Positions 36,320-44,720 of a stretch of 64,000 bases of DNA are shown here, piece after piece; within the stretch, counting starts at the first letter, position 1; the number at the start of each line of letters is the position of its first letter. The notes beneath the pieces are model-generated. The model made no database searches, was not told where the DNA came from, and worked only from the letters and a program-made list of their open reading frames with translations. The position numbers were made by a program, and so were the translations under genes. The stretch is from Sphingobacterium sp. UGAL515B_05 (GTDB lineage Bacteria > Bacteroidota > Bacteroidia > Sphingobacteriales > Sphingobacteriaceae): the NCBI RefSeq assembly GCF_033097525.1, contig NZ_CP109907.1, positions 5,828,001 through 5,892,000 of the forward strand. The letters run 5' to 3'.

Positions 36320-36947
36320 CGTATTTAGCACATTAATTTTGTTCACTAAATTTTTGTTTAGGACACTCTAGGAAAAGATAGGTCAGGTTAACTATCACAG
36401 GACGATCTAGTTTGTGACTTTCGTAGTATAGCAATTATTGATATAAACGGTACGGATATTATTTTTTATCCTCCAAATATTTATTCTAACGAATTCACGT
36501 AAAACTATTTATCAAATTAGTAATATAAAAGATGGACAGCTAACTTGTGAGATGCTAGCAATACGTTAGACCTGTTCACTTACCCAAACCAAAATCGTAA
36601 ACTAAAATTAAAGAAGATGAAAAAAAGACGTAAACGACCACCACCTAAGCTGCTCAATCCCCGTGTAGAGGAGAAAAATCGAAACAGTTAATGCCCCACA
36701 AATCTGTTAATCTCAACTACACCCGAACCTAATAAGCAATTTGCAAACATATAAAAATCTATGGATAAACAATTGAAATATGATCCACAGTTTTTGAAGA
36801 TAAAACAAAATATAGAGTTGGTCCTTTGCCAACTCTATTAATTCTTTATATACTATCAAGAATTAAAAACATGCCATACAAGAGGTACACAAGATTTTTC
36901 AAATTCAAAAAACAAAATTTGTAATTTAGATAGCTAAATATTTAGAA
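36320..36947. other. Intergenic region with a possible 24-codon ORF and a hairpin
   Basis: A short frame at 36617-36691 encodes a very basic 24-residue peptide (MKKRRKRPPPKLLNPRVEEK, then NRNS) after an AAGAAG stretch. It could be a real small protein or chance. A 10-bp hairpin, ATAGAGTTGG / CCAACTCTAT at 36812-36838, lies closer to the next gene and can act as a terminator. The rest is AT-rich without signals I recognise. Confidence 0.35.
36812..36838. terminator. Hairpin, possible terminator
   Basis: A perfect 10-bp stem (36812-36821 with 36829-36838) with a 7-base loop. The T-rich flank is on the minus strand side. No annotated leftward gene ends here, so it may end a transcript from the region around 36617 or insulate the next gene. 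Confidence 0.5.
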
Positions 36948-37925
36948 ATGGCACATGATAATTCTCCACTAAAAAGCCAGATTCCTAATCAAGGTTGGAA
37001 ACAATTTCTTATAGCAAGGGATGAAATGCTTTCCGCATATGATAATGCAAAGGAGCATTCCAATAAACGGCAGGTAAAGACAGGTCATGGTAACGTAGCA
37101 GAATCAGCATTCCGCAAATGGCTCACCAAATTTTTACCAAAGCGGTATGGTGTTACAGCCGGTTACATCATTTCGCCTGGAGTACAAAATGCTGAAAATT
37201 TTATTCACTATGACGTAATCATTTACGACCAGTTAGAATCACCAGTACTGTGGATAGAAAACAATGCCGATTCTTCTGAACTAGGACGATTCATGGCAAT
37301 TCCGGTGGAATATGTTCATGGAGTAATTGAGGTTAAATCTGCATTCAACAAAAAGGCAGTCAAAAAAGCGGTAGAACAATTGACAAAACTAAAACCGCTA
37401 TTAGCTTGTACGGAGCCTGCGAACCATCCTCTCAAATTATATCTTCCGCCTAACTTCTTTTTTGCGACGGTCTTTTATGAGCTTCGAAAGAAAGACGAAA
37501 TGGATTTCGCTGCTCTAGATGAATTAGTTGAAGCCGCAGCAATGAGGGGATTTTATGGAGGTTATATACTCCGTGGTGAAACCATAGAAAAATATTATAG
37601 CGGCAAATTAATACTCCTTAGAGAGTCGCAAGAAAGAGTAAGAGATAATCAATCACTTTTGTTTTATGCACAGTCGAAAAGCTATAAGGTAGCAGATGGT
37701 ACTTTTAGAAAATTACAGCTCGATTATGGAGAATCATACTTTTCGGAATTTGCTTTCGATATAATAGCTTTATTAAAAGGAACATATAATCCAAATGTAT
37801 TATCCAGTATGTACGGTATGGGATCAACGCAATGGGAAAATGGTAGTGCAGTAGATATAAGATATTTTAAACCCGAAGACGTTAAAAAATTTGACGAAGA
37901 AACTGCCAAGTTCTTTAGAAAATAA
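36948..37925 (+). CDS. DUF6602-type PD-(D/E)xK nuclease-like protein
   Basis: 325 residues. The N-terminal half fits the DUF6602 pattern, a restriction-endonuclease-like core: HGNVAESAFRKWLTKFLPKR (E53), RYGVTAGYII, then HYDVIIYDQ with D89 and HGVIEVKSAF with E128 and K130. The C-terminal half is unrecognised. Proteins of this family are often found in defence islands and mobile elements. It stands alone between two hairpins near the ICE end, so it is probably cargo. Its activity has not been shown. Confidence 0.72.
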   Translation: MAHDNSPLKSQIPNQGWKQFLIARDEMLSAYDNAKEHSNKRQVKTGHGNVAESAFRKWLTKFLPKRYGVTAGYIISPGVQNAENFIHYDVIIYDQLESPVLWIENNADSSELGRFMAIPVEYVHGVIEVKSAFNKKAVKKAVEQLTKLKPLLACTEPANHPLKLYLPPNFFFATVFYELRKKDEMDFAALDELVEAAAMRGFYGGYILRGETIEKYYSGKLILLRESQERVRDNQSLLFYAQSKSYKVADGTFRKLQLDYGESYFSEFAFDIIALLKGTYNPNVLSSMYGMGSTQWENGSAVDIRYFKPEDVKKFDEETAKFFRK

Positions 37926-38013
37926 TAATCATCTTATATCAGAGCCAGAAAGTGAACTCAACAATTCTATTGTGCTGGCCTAATAAATCTCAAATTTGGC
38001 ATAGCGCTAAAAA

Positions 38014-38052
38014 TTGTATTGGAGTTGCTATTTCAACTCCAATACAAAAATT
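38014..38052 (+). terminator. Terminator after DUF6602 gene
   Basis: A perfect 14-bp stem TTGTATTGGAGTTG (38014-38027) / CAACTCCAATACAA (38034-38047) with a 6-base loop, about 90 nt downstream of the stop codon. The trailing sequence is A-rich on this strand, so termination strength in the plus direction is uncertain. Confidence 0.6.
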
Positions 38053-38083
38053 AAATCATGATTTCATCATTAAACAAATAACT

Positions 38084-38377
38084 CTAAAGGATTCGAACTC
38101 AAAAACATAAAACCAATATACTGTATATCAATTAATTACAATATTTATTACAGTTTATCAATTGATAAAAGTTCGAAAAGTAAATCCTCTTAACATAAGG
38201 CTACAGGATTCGAACACTTTTTTAAAAAATATAAACAACTAAAAATCAAATACATATGCGCAAAATCCAGTTTAAATCCATAAGTAAAGAGTTCGAAGAT
38301 AATCCTTTCAGGTTCACAAAGAAAAAAGCTAATCGAAAGATTAGCTTTTCTTGTTTTAAAGCTATTAGGATTCGAAA
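38084..38377. repeat. Cluster of GTTCGAA/ATCCT blocks, candidate attachment region
   Basis: On the minus strand, GTTCGAATCCTTTAG (near 38084-38098) and GTTCGAATCCTGTAG (near 38203-38216) differ at one base, and TTCGAATCCTAATAG (near 38365-38377) is a weaker copy. On the plus strand, GTTCGAA followed a few bases later by AATCCT occurs near 38170 and 38290. The core looks like the T-arm end of a tRNA, a favoured integration target, but no full tRNA is present. It lies where the ICE should meet the chromosome. Confidence 0.4.
38324..38349 (-). terminator. Terminator of the secreted-protein gene
   Basis: An 11-bp perfect stem (38324-38334 with 38339-38349) with a four-base loop GAAA. Reading leftward it is followed by a T run. 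It lies 45 nt downstream of the stop of the gene ending at 38394. Confidence 0.82.
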
Positions 38378-38393
38378 GAAGGGTCGGCCGGGT

Positions 38394-39143
38394 TTACTCT
38401 AAATTTGGAAAAGGTAATCGGTAATCAATCGCCATCATCTTTCCATTGATTTCCACTGCTTGCTTTTCCTCCATTGATAGATAGTATTTTTTGAACTCCT
38501 CAAAATCTTTTTTGTCAATATAAACGCTATACATTGTATTTTCATCGTCACCTCGTTTCACCGTTGCAGGAGAATTTAAATCTGGAAACCCCGAAAGCCA
38601 AGGCCGTTTATTGGGCGCATAGGCATAGTCCCAAAATATTACTTCAATTTTGTTTGGTAACCATTCTTTTGCAGACTTACTCTTATATTTTTTGATGTTG
38701 TCGTAAACAGTCAAGAATTGTTTAGGTGCCGCTTTTCTGTCTTCATCTTTTGTCCCAATATTGCCATATACACTAATCATTTTAATTGAGTCAATGTTCA
38801 AAATTAACTCATTTGATGGCTGATCTGTCCAAGAGCTTACTTCTATGTATTGGGGTAATTTGTAAATGCCGTCTGTGATATCTAATGACTTAATTACATA
38901 TTCTAATTCGGATTTCCCCAATGTTACTTCATAAATTTTCAACTGCTTATTTTCGACTTGCTTATAGATGATTTGTCCATTTTCATAAAGTGCAAATGAC
39001 GGTATGTCAGACCCCATAACCATTACCCAAGGATTTGTCTCAGTGAGCACAATCAATGGTTTTCCATAGGTACTGTCAAATTGTTGCCCCTGAACAACAA
39101 TTGAAAAAAAGATGAGCATTAAAAAAAGTGTGTTTTGTTTCAT
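38394..39143 (-). CDS. Secreted hypothetical protein
   Basis: 249 residues with a signal peptide (MKQNTLFLMLIFFSIVVQGQ). The mature part is mixed alpha/beta (PSFALYENGQIIYKQVENKQ; then YKSKSAKEWLPNKIEVIFWD) and has no catalytic motif I recognise. It is probably periplasmic. It stands alone, divergent from the next gene. It probably marks the start of ordinary chromosome right of the ICE. Confidence 0.65.
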   Translation of the reverse strand: MKQNTLFLMLIFFSIVVQGQQFDSTYGKPLIVLTETNPWVMVMGSDIPSFALYENGQIIYKQVENKQLKIYEVTLGKSELEYVIKSLDITDGIYKLPQYIEVSSWTDQPSNELILNIDSIKMISVYGNIGTKDEDRKAAPKQFLTVYDNIKKYKSKSAKEWLPNKIEVIFWDYAYAPNKRPWLSGFPDLNSPATVKRGDDENTMYSVYIDKKDFEEFKKYYLSMEEKQAVEINGKMMAIDYRLPFPNLE

Positions 39144-39367
39144 TCTTTTTGCAATTAACGTTAAATCAGCATTGTCTTAAGGATTATCTGCGAATTGTCT
39201 TTGTCCTTATCAATTTATGAATAATTTCGGATGGAATAACAGCTAACACCCGAATATAAGTAATTCAATGTCTAAATCTATTCCCACGATTAAAAATCAC
39301 TATTTTCATTGATTTTTTAACAGATTTAATTTGATAATTTTATTACGCACATTAAATAGCACAACGG

Positions 39368-40144
39368 ATGAAAAATTTTGTTTTACTTCTTCTAACCCTC
39401 TTAAGTATACCTTCCCCAGCCCAAGATAAACTAGCTTCAACGGATTTGATGTATCCTGATTTAATTCCCACACTCATGCAGAACAGCTTATATGGTTACT
39501 GTGACAAATCGCTAAACATTAAGATAAAAGCACTCTTTGAAAAAGCAGAACTCTTCGAAGCTGATTATAACTTTCAGCTTTTCCATGTCAATAATCCCGA
39601 GATCATTAAATATGGAACAGAAGACTATGCTTGGGTACTATTCAATGGCGAGCGCTACCGCATCGATAAAATGGGTACACGAGTGTATAAATACAATGCC
39701 GCCGATTTTAAGACAGGTGAAACAACAATTTATCTGTACAAAAATTCAACTGTTTATTATAGCGACAGCATAGATCAAAACACACTCTTTCAACACATCA
39801 AAGACAACCAGAGTGGAAAACAACTATTTCCGGAAGAGCAATCCATTCAGGAATTTCGCATAAAAAATAAGGAGTTGATTGAGGAAGGAGTTAAATTGAT
39901 TTTCCGCCCCAAAAGAAAAGAAATACCTTACGTAGATTTTACCAGTGAGAACACTTTACTAAAGGGAATAAAAAATAGTGAGACTGATCAAATCATTGTA
40001 AAAGCAAAGTATGCGAATATTGAGGAGCTTTATAATAATCCATTACGCGAACAGCAGTATCCGCTGTTTATTGGCTATCGCGGCGACCTCGACAAGGAAA
40101 TCTATGTCGGTCTGAATGGAACCGAGTACTACATCAAAGACTAG
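39368..40144 (+). CDS. Secreted hypothetical protein
   Basis: 258 residues with a signal peptide (MKNFVLLLLTLLSIPSPAQD). No family is recognised. Two segments have a similar alternating pattern (EYYIKD at the end, DYAWVLFNGERYRIDKMGTR in the middle). It is probably exported to the periplasm. It is a single-gene unit between divergent and co-directional neighbours with no visible functional link. Confidence 0.62.
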   Translation: MKNFVLLLLTLLSIPSPAQDKLASTDLMYPDLIPTLMQNSLYGYCDKSLNIKIKALFEKAELFEADYNFQLFHVNNPEIIKYGTEDYAWVLFNGERYRIDKMGTRVYKYNAADFKTGETTIYLYKNSTVYYSDSIDQNTLFQHIKDNQSGKQLFPEEQSIQEFRIKNKELIEEGVKLIFRPKRKEIPYVDFTSENTLLKGIKNSETDQIIVKAKYANIEELYNNPLREQQYPLFIGYRGDLDKEIYVGLNGTEYYIKD

Positions 40145-40205
40145 TGTAAAAATCGTTAGTTTTCAACTTAAAACCGTTAAAATACGATTGAAGCGATCAT
40201 TTCGC

Positions 40206-40213
40206 TAACTTTG
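40206..40213 (+). promoter_or_regulatory. Bacteroidota -7 promoter element
   Basis: TAACTTTG matches TAnnTTTG and lies 36 nt before the Crp/Fnr start codon. A TTG 15 nt upstream may be a suboptimally spaced -33 element. Confidence 0.45.
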
Positions 40214-40248
40214 TTACATCGACAGATTAGACATTCACAAAATAGTCA

Positions 40249-40830
40249 ATGGTGATGATAGAAAAACTCTTCTTCGAAATGAATACTTATGCTGCGCTTA
40301 GCCCAGCTACGACAGAAATTTTGAAAACTATCTTTCAGGTGAAGCAGTTCAAAAAAAATGAACATATTCTACGTGCTGGAGAATATGCTAAGTACTATTA
40401 TTTTATATGCAAAGGATTATTAGGTTATTATAAATCAAACGCTGATGGCAATATCATCTACAAAATGTTTTTTGAAGAAAATAGCTTTTGCGCTTCCACC
40501 GCCGCCATCATTGAAGAAAGACCGAGCACCTTCAACATCATTGCACTCGAAGATGTGGAGTTAATTCAATATTCAGCCAAGGCTTTCCGTGAGCTTGTCC
40601 GCACAAAGCATGATTTGGCGCTCTTTCAGATAGCCTACCTGGAAAAGAATTGGGTGGTCAAAAAAGAACCACTTGAAATCGAGCTCAAGTGGGAATCTGC
40701 AAAGGAACGCTATCTTGAACTTCATAAGAATCAGGCACTTTTCAAACGCCTCAAGCAGCATCATATCGCCTCCTATCTCGGTGTAACTCCCACGCAATTA
40801 AGTCGCATCCGTAAGGAATTAAAAGAATAA
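40249..40830 (+). CDS. Crp/Fnr-family transcriptional regulator
   Basis: 193 residues. A cyclic-nucleotide-binding-like beta-roll is seen (YYYFICKGLLGYYKSNADGN, FFEENSFCASTAAIIEERPS) with a C-terminal helix-turn-helix (HHIASYLGVTPTQLSRIRKE). In-frame ATGs at 40249 and 40255 are both possible. It precedes the esterase gene by 74 nt in the same direction and may control the esterase/transporter pair. It is a second regulator of the same compact class as the one at the ICE edge, but not a close copy. Confidence 0.87.
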   Translation: MVMIEKLFFEMNTYAALSPATTEILKTIFQVKQFKKNEHILRAGEYAKYYYFICKGLLGYYKSNADGNIIYKMFFEENSFCASTAAIIEERPSTFNIIALEDVELIQYSAKAFRELVRTKHDLALFQIAYLEKNWVVKKEPLEIELKWESAKERYLELHKNQALFKRLKQHHIASYLGVTPTQLSRIRKELKE

Positions 40831-40904
40831 TTCCATCAACATGTGTATACGTTTTTAAAGATTATACTGTTGAATTTTGCCTTATAGAGACAAAATTTTA
40901 AGCT

Positions 40905-41723
40905 ATGAAAACAGTATACACACTCCTATTTTCTGCCCTTAGCCTACCACTGGCGGCACAAAAAGTCGTTAAGACAAATATCCATAGTGCCAAAATGGAC
41001 AAAAACATTGAAACCATAATAATTACGCCCGACATGCAAGACGGGATCAAGTATAAAACAGTTTATATTCTCCATGGTTATAGCGGCACCCCCACCCGCA
41101 CCGTGCAAGAAGACATTCCTGACTTAATCCAAAAAGCAAAAACATTTCAGACTATTTACGTACTACCAGATGGAAATTTCAACTCTTGGTACGTAGATAG
41201 TCCCATCGATCCACATGCACAGTACACCACTTTTATCGGAAATGAGCTAGTCAATTACATCGATCATCACTACCCGACGCGACAAAACCGAAATGCGCGC
41301 GGAATACTGGGCTGGAGTATGGGTGGCTACGGAGCATTGCACATCGGGATAGCCTATCCACAAACATTCTCGATCGTCGGAAGTTCATGCGGCGCACTTG
41401 ATTTCGACCGCTTCGGGCAAGCTTATCAGCAATATCAGGTAGACAAGGTATTGGGCGATTTCAAAAATCTAAACAATGTAGACCGCATCTACAGCAACGA
41501 AGATAAAATGAAGCACAATAAACAACGCTATATCCTCGATTGTGGAACTGAAGACCTGCAAATGCTGGAAATGAACCGTACATTCCACAAGCATCTGACC
41601 AACAAAAACATCGAGCATCTTTACATCGAATCAAAAGGAGGACACGATACTGCTTATTGGAGCAAATCACTATCACAACAGTTGGCTTTATTTCAAAACT
41701 ACTTTCAACATGAAGGACTATAA
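40905..41723 (+). CDS. Secreted alpha/beta-hydrolase, esterase family
   Basis: 272 residues with a signal peptide (MKTVYTLLFSALSLPLAAQK). It is an esterase of the alpha/beta-hydrolase fold: YILHGYSGTP (oxyanion region) and nucleophile S138 in GILGWSMGGYGAL, with a C-terminal ESKGGHDTAYW giving the catalytic histidine. This is the putative-esterase group related to S-formylglutathione hydrolase and feruloyl esterases. The natural substrate is unknown. The start of the DMT transporter gene overlaps its end by 14 nt. Confidence 0.87.
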   Translation: MKTVYTLLFSALSLPLAAQKVVKTNIHSAKMDKNIETIIITPDMQDGIKYKTVYILHGYSGTPTRTVQEDIPDLIQKAKTFQTIYVLPDGNFNSWYVDSPIDPHAQYTTFIGNELVNYIDHHYPTRQNRNARGILGWSMGGYGALHIGIAYPQTFSIVGSSCGALDFDRFGQAYQQYQVDKVLGDFKNLNNVDRIYSNEDKMKHNKQRYILDCGTEDLQMLEMNRTFHKHLTNKNIEHLYIESKGGHDTAYWSKSLSQQLALFQNYFQHEGL

Positions 41724-42582
41724 ATCGACACTCTATGTTGCTGCCGGCGCTTGCAGCTATGGACTGCTCGCAACAATTGTGAAATATGCAAACCATTTAG
41801 GGATACACACAAGTCTGTTGACCTTTCTGCAGTTTATGTTTGGTTTTCTCTTTTTGTTGGCCTTTAATCTGTTATCAAAGCGTAATGAAGAAGAACATAA
41901 CGCCATCAAATTTTCATCAAAAATTAAACTGATGGTCTGGGGCATTTCCCTTGGTCTAACAACAACACTTTACTATCTCTCCATCCAATATATCCCCGTA
42001 TCCGTTGGAATTATTTTACTGATGCAATCCATTTGGATAAGTTTGGTGGCAGAAGCAGTGCTGTTGAAAAAGTTTCCGTCAAAAGGCAAGATAACAGGAG
42101 TTATTATTGTTTTGCTCGGCACGACCTTAGCAACCAATCTCTTCCAAAACAATAATGACCTTGACTACAGAGGAATAATACTGGGTTTCGGAGCGGGAAT
42201 AAGTTATGCGCTGGCAATTTATGCTTCAAGCACAGTGGAAAAAGAGCTGCCGAGTCCGGTACGTAGCCAATTCTTGGTCTTAGGCGGACTGCTGCTCATC
42301 GTAGCATTTTGGAATATTGATATTATTCGGTATATGCAACCTAATGCATTACCCTGGGGATTATTGATTGCCATTTTTGGAACGATTCTTCCACCCTTAC
42401 TATTTACAAAAGGAATCCCAAAAACCGGCATAGCGATGGGAAATATTATTTCAAGTCTGGAGATCCCTGTTTCAACCTTATCTGCCATGTTGGTTTTACA
42501 GGAAGTTGTTTCAGGGGTCCAATGGTTTGGCATACTCCTGATTTTAATGGCTGTCATTATAATTAATGTTGGTAAGTCGTAG
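41710..42582 (+). CDS. EamA/DMT-family transporter
   Basis: 290 residues with about ten hydrophobic helices in two related halves, the EamA drug/metabolite transporter plan (e.g. KLMVWGISLGLTTTLYYLSI; VGIILLMQSIWISLVAEAVL; ISSLEIPVSTLSAMLVLQEV). It is an inner-membrane exporter of small molecules of unknown identity. It overlaps the esterase gene and is convergent with the next gene, overlapping it by 20 nt. Confidence 0.88.
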   Translation: MKDYKSTLYVAAGACSYGLLATIVKYANHLGIHTSLLTFLQFMFGFLFLLAFNLLSKRNEEEHNAIKFSSKIKLMVWGISLGLTTTLYYLSIQYIPVSVGIILLMQSIWISLVAEAVLLKKFPSKGKITGVIIVLLGTTLATNLFQNNNDLDYRGIILGFGAGISYALAIYASSTVEKELPSPVRSQFLVLGGLLLIVAFWNIDIIRYMQPNALPWGLLIAIFGTILPPLLFTKGIPKTGIAMGNIISSLEIPVSTLSAMLVLQEVVSGVQWFGILLILMAVIIINVGKS

Positions 42583-42988
42583 TAGTCAGCCAATGATTAA
42601 ATCTATTATATTGCCATAAAATCAGCCCCCATAACGGAACTACGGTTGCAGCCATGTGGAGCATTTCAAATATATTGGATGCTCCGCCAGCTTGGATCAG
42701 AAAGGATGAAAACAATAGGCTAATAGTGGCGGGCAATAAAACAAAGGATAGTGCCCGTGCGAGCCTACTGCTTCTGAATTGCTTATTTAGATTTAGAAAA
42801 ATAGATATCGTACCAATCGCAATACAGAGTGCCACGAATGAAAGCAACAATTCTGTAAAAAAGGGCATGTAGCAACGTGCTCTTTTTGCCGCATCATTAT
42901 TTGCCTGAAGTATGGCTGTAAGGACAAAGGTCGTCAATACGCTAACCCCTATAATTCGCAGGAAAATAAAACTTAGCTTCCTTTTCAT
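42563..42988 (-). CDS. Small four-helix membrane protein
   Basis: 141 residues from ATG 42988 (MKRKLSFIFLRIIGVSVLTT). Four hydrophobic segments alternate with short basic loops. No family is recognised with certainty. The 3' end overlaps the convergent EamA gene by 20 nt, so expression of the two may interfere. Confidence 0.62.
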   Translation of the reverse strand: MKRKLSFIFLRIIGVSVLTTFVLTAILQANNDAAKRARCYMPFFTELLLSFVALCIAIGTISIFLNLNKQFRSSRLARALSFVLLPATISLLFSSFLIQAGGASNIFEMLHMAATVVPLWGLILWQYNRFNHWLTTTTYQH

Positions 42989-43360
42989 TAGCACACTATT
43001 TTAAAATAAATAAACAAAGCGGCGAATAGGCCTGAACTCCTCGTTCCCTCCTATTCCCTTTAATTCATTTCGACCAGTTCCTGAGGGGAGCGGCAATCCC
43101 AAAACTGATTTCAACGCCAACCTTTTACAAGTTACAGCTGATAAATCCCTTTAACCATCAAGCTTTAAGTAAAAACAATAATCTTCTTTAAAGATGCGAA
43201 TTAATCCGTAAAGATAAATGCCAAGGCAATATTGGGCGTGGTATTGACGATATTGGTCGGTTGGAGCTTAATATTTGTCGACGTGCGGCACCTAATTATT
43301 TTTTCACTTTTTTACTAAGGTTTATCCTCCCTGTTACGTATCTATCTAAAATTATATACC
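42989..43360. other. Intergenic region upstream of fecR
   Basis: About 370 nt between divergent genes. No open frame or strong hairpin is convincing. It should contain the fecR promoter; near 43270 a TAATATTTG is close to, but not exactly, the TAnnTTTG element. Confidence 0.3.
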
Positions 43361-44536
43361 ATGAGATTGACTGATGATATCAAACAACTAATCATAAAGT
43401 ATATCGGCGACAACTTAACGTCCGGTGAAAAGGCTGATTTAAAGTTATGGTTGGATGAATCAGCAGAACATCGTATTTTTTTTGAAGACCTCCTGGATAA
43501 CCATGATTTGATAAATGACTTGAATCAATGGAGCGAGCTTCAGGCTTCAGATACAATGGATTGGAACGAAAGGTTAAAAGCAAAGACCCTAGAAACTATT
43601 CGGACCTCTGCCGTTAAACCATCTCCTATCAGAAATATAAAACACCTGCTTCCCTACGCAGCAGCTTCAATAAGCATAATCTTAGGAGCTTTGATGTATT
43701 TCATGGTTAGAAAACAAGTTGCACCGGTCAGTAATCGAATCGTCTTAAATGACGTAGAAGCACAGAGCAACCAGGCAGAAATACGGCTTTCGAACGGCAA
43801 AGTACTCCAGGTATCGAGTCAGAAAGGAGCCTTGGTTTCAGGAGACAATTTAACCTACGAAGACGGTACTATCCTTCAAAACGCCTCTTTAAAAGGAGAT
43901 CTGATGGCCACCGTCAACACCCCTGCTGGCACGATGCTGCAACTCCAACTGGAAGATGGATCGGAGATTACGCTCAATGCAAAAACAACACTTAAATACC
44001 CGCTTCATTTTGCAAAAAGCAAACGTGTTGTTGAAGTGGACGGTGAAGCCTATTTTAAAATTGCAAAAAATAAAAAGGTGCCCTTCCATGTTCTTTCCAA
44101 CGGGCAACAAATTGAAGTCACGGGCACTGAATTCAACGTAAATACCTATTCAAAATCCCAAAGTAGTACAACGCTTGTAGAGGGGAGTATCAATCTATCG
44201 GCGCAAGGGCAAACGTTACAGCTCAAGCCCAATCAGCAAGCGCTCTTAGATTCGGGTCAACTATCGAAAAAAACGGTCGATCCCGCTAATTACATCGCAT
44301 GGCTCGACAATAAATTCTATTTTAATGAAACGGACCTTCATACTGCTCTACAACTGATCGGTCAATGGTATGACCTGCAAATCATCTACACACAACCGAT
44401 AAAAGAAACACTTTTATATGGCGAAATTAAACGCACGAAAAGTCTCGCGGCAGTCCTAAAGATCCTGGAGCGTAGCCATATTAAATTTGAATTGATCCAA
44501 GAAAATGGAGTTCGTAAACTCTTTGTTTCAAACTAA
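43361..44536 (+). CDS. FecR-family anti-sigma factor
   Basis: 391 residues. The N-terminal cytoplasmic part is followed by one membrane segment (LLPYAAASISIILGALMYFM, about 97-116), then a periplasmic FecR domain (VNTPAGTMLQLQLEDGSEIT, LNAKTTLKYP, VVEVDGEAYFKIAKNKKVPF) and a C-terminal DUF4974 domain (TDLHTALQLIGQWYDLQIIY). It senses substrate binding by the SusC transporter and holds or activates the cognate ECF sigma factor. The SusC gene follows and has the matching STN domain. The likely sigma gene is not adjacent but at 53088, past the sulfatases. Confidence 0.92.
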   Translation: MRLTDDIKQLIIKYIGDNLTSGEKADLKLWLDESAEHRIFFEDLLDNHDLINDLNQWSELQASDTMDWNERLKAKTLETIRTSAVKPSPIRNIKHLLPYAAASISIILGALMYFMVRKQVAPVSNRIVLNDVEAQSNQAEIRLSNGKVLQVSSQKGALVSGDNLTYEDGTILQNASLKGDLMATVNTPAGTMLQLQLEDGSEITLNAKTTLKYPLHFAKSKRVVEVDGEAYFKIAKNKKVPFHVLSNGQQIEVTGTEFNVNTYSKSQSSTTLVEGSINLSAQGQTLQLKPNQQALLDSGQLSKKTVDPANYIAWLDNKFYFNETDLHTALQLIGQWYDLQIIYTQPIKETLLYGEIKRTKSLAAVLKILERSHIKFELIQENGVRKLFVSN

Positions 44537-44614
44537 CCAATTATCCATAAAATAACCCAAAAACAACAATTATGAGAAAACCAACCTAAGGAGACCAAAC
44601 GAGATACTAAAAAA

Positions 44615-44643
44615 GCCGACCAATGCTACGAACATTAATCGGC
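44615..44643 (+). other. Imperfect hairpin between fecR and susC
   Basis: Arms GCCGACCAATG and CATTAATCGGC pair except for two central mismatches, with loop CTACGAA. A five-codon frame MRKPT-stop starts at 44571 just upstream. The hairpin lacks a strong T tract, so it may be a weak terminator or an attenuator of the susCD operon. Confidence 0.35.
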
Positions 44644-44720
44644 CATAATAGCGATCTCCATTTTTGACCGATTTACCCAATCAGTTTAATAATAGATTAT
44701 ATCCCTAATTCAACAAATTT

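Noticed and set aside
38060..38400. A tRNA gene suggested by repeated GTTCGAATCC
   Set aside because: No acceptor, D or anticodon arms could be built around any copy; only the T-arm-like core is present.
38256..38402. 48-codon basic frame (MRKIQFKS start)
   Set aside because: It runs through the strong terminator hairpin at 38324-38349 and through the repeat cluster, so it is more likely chance.
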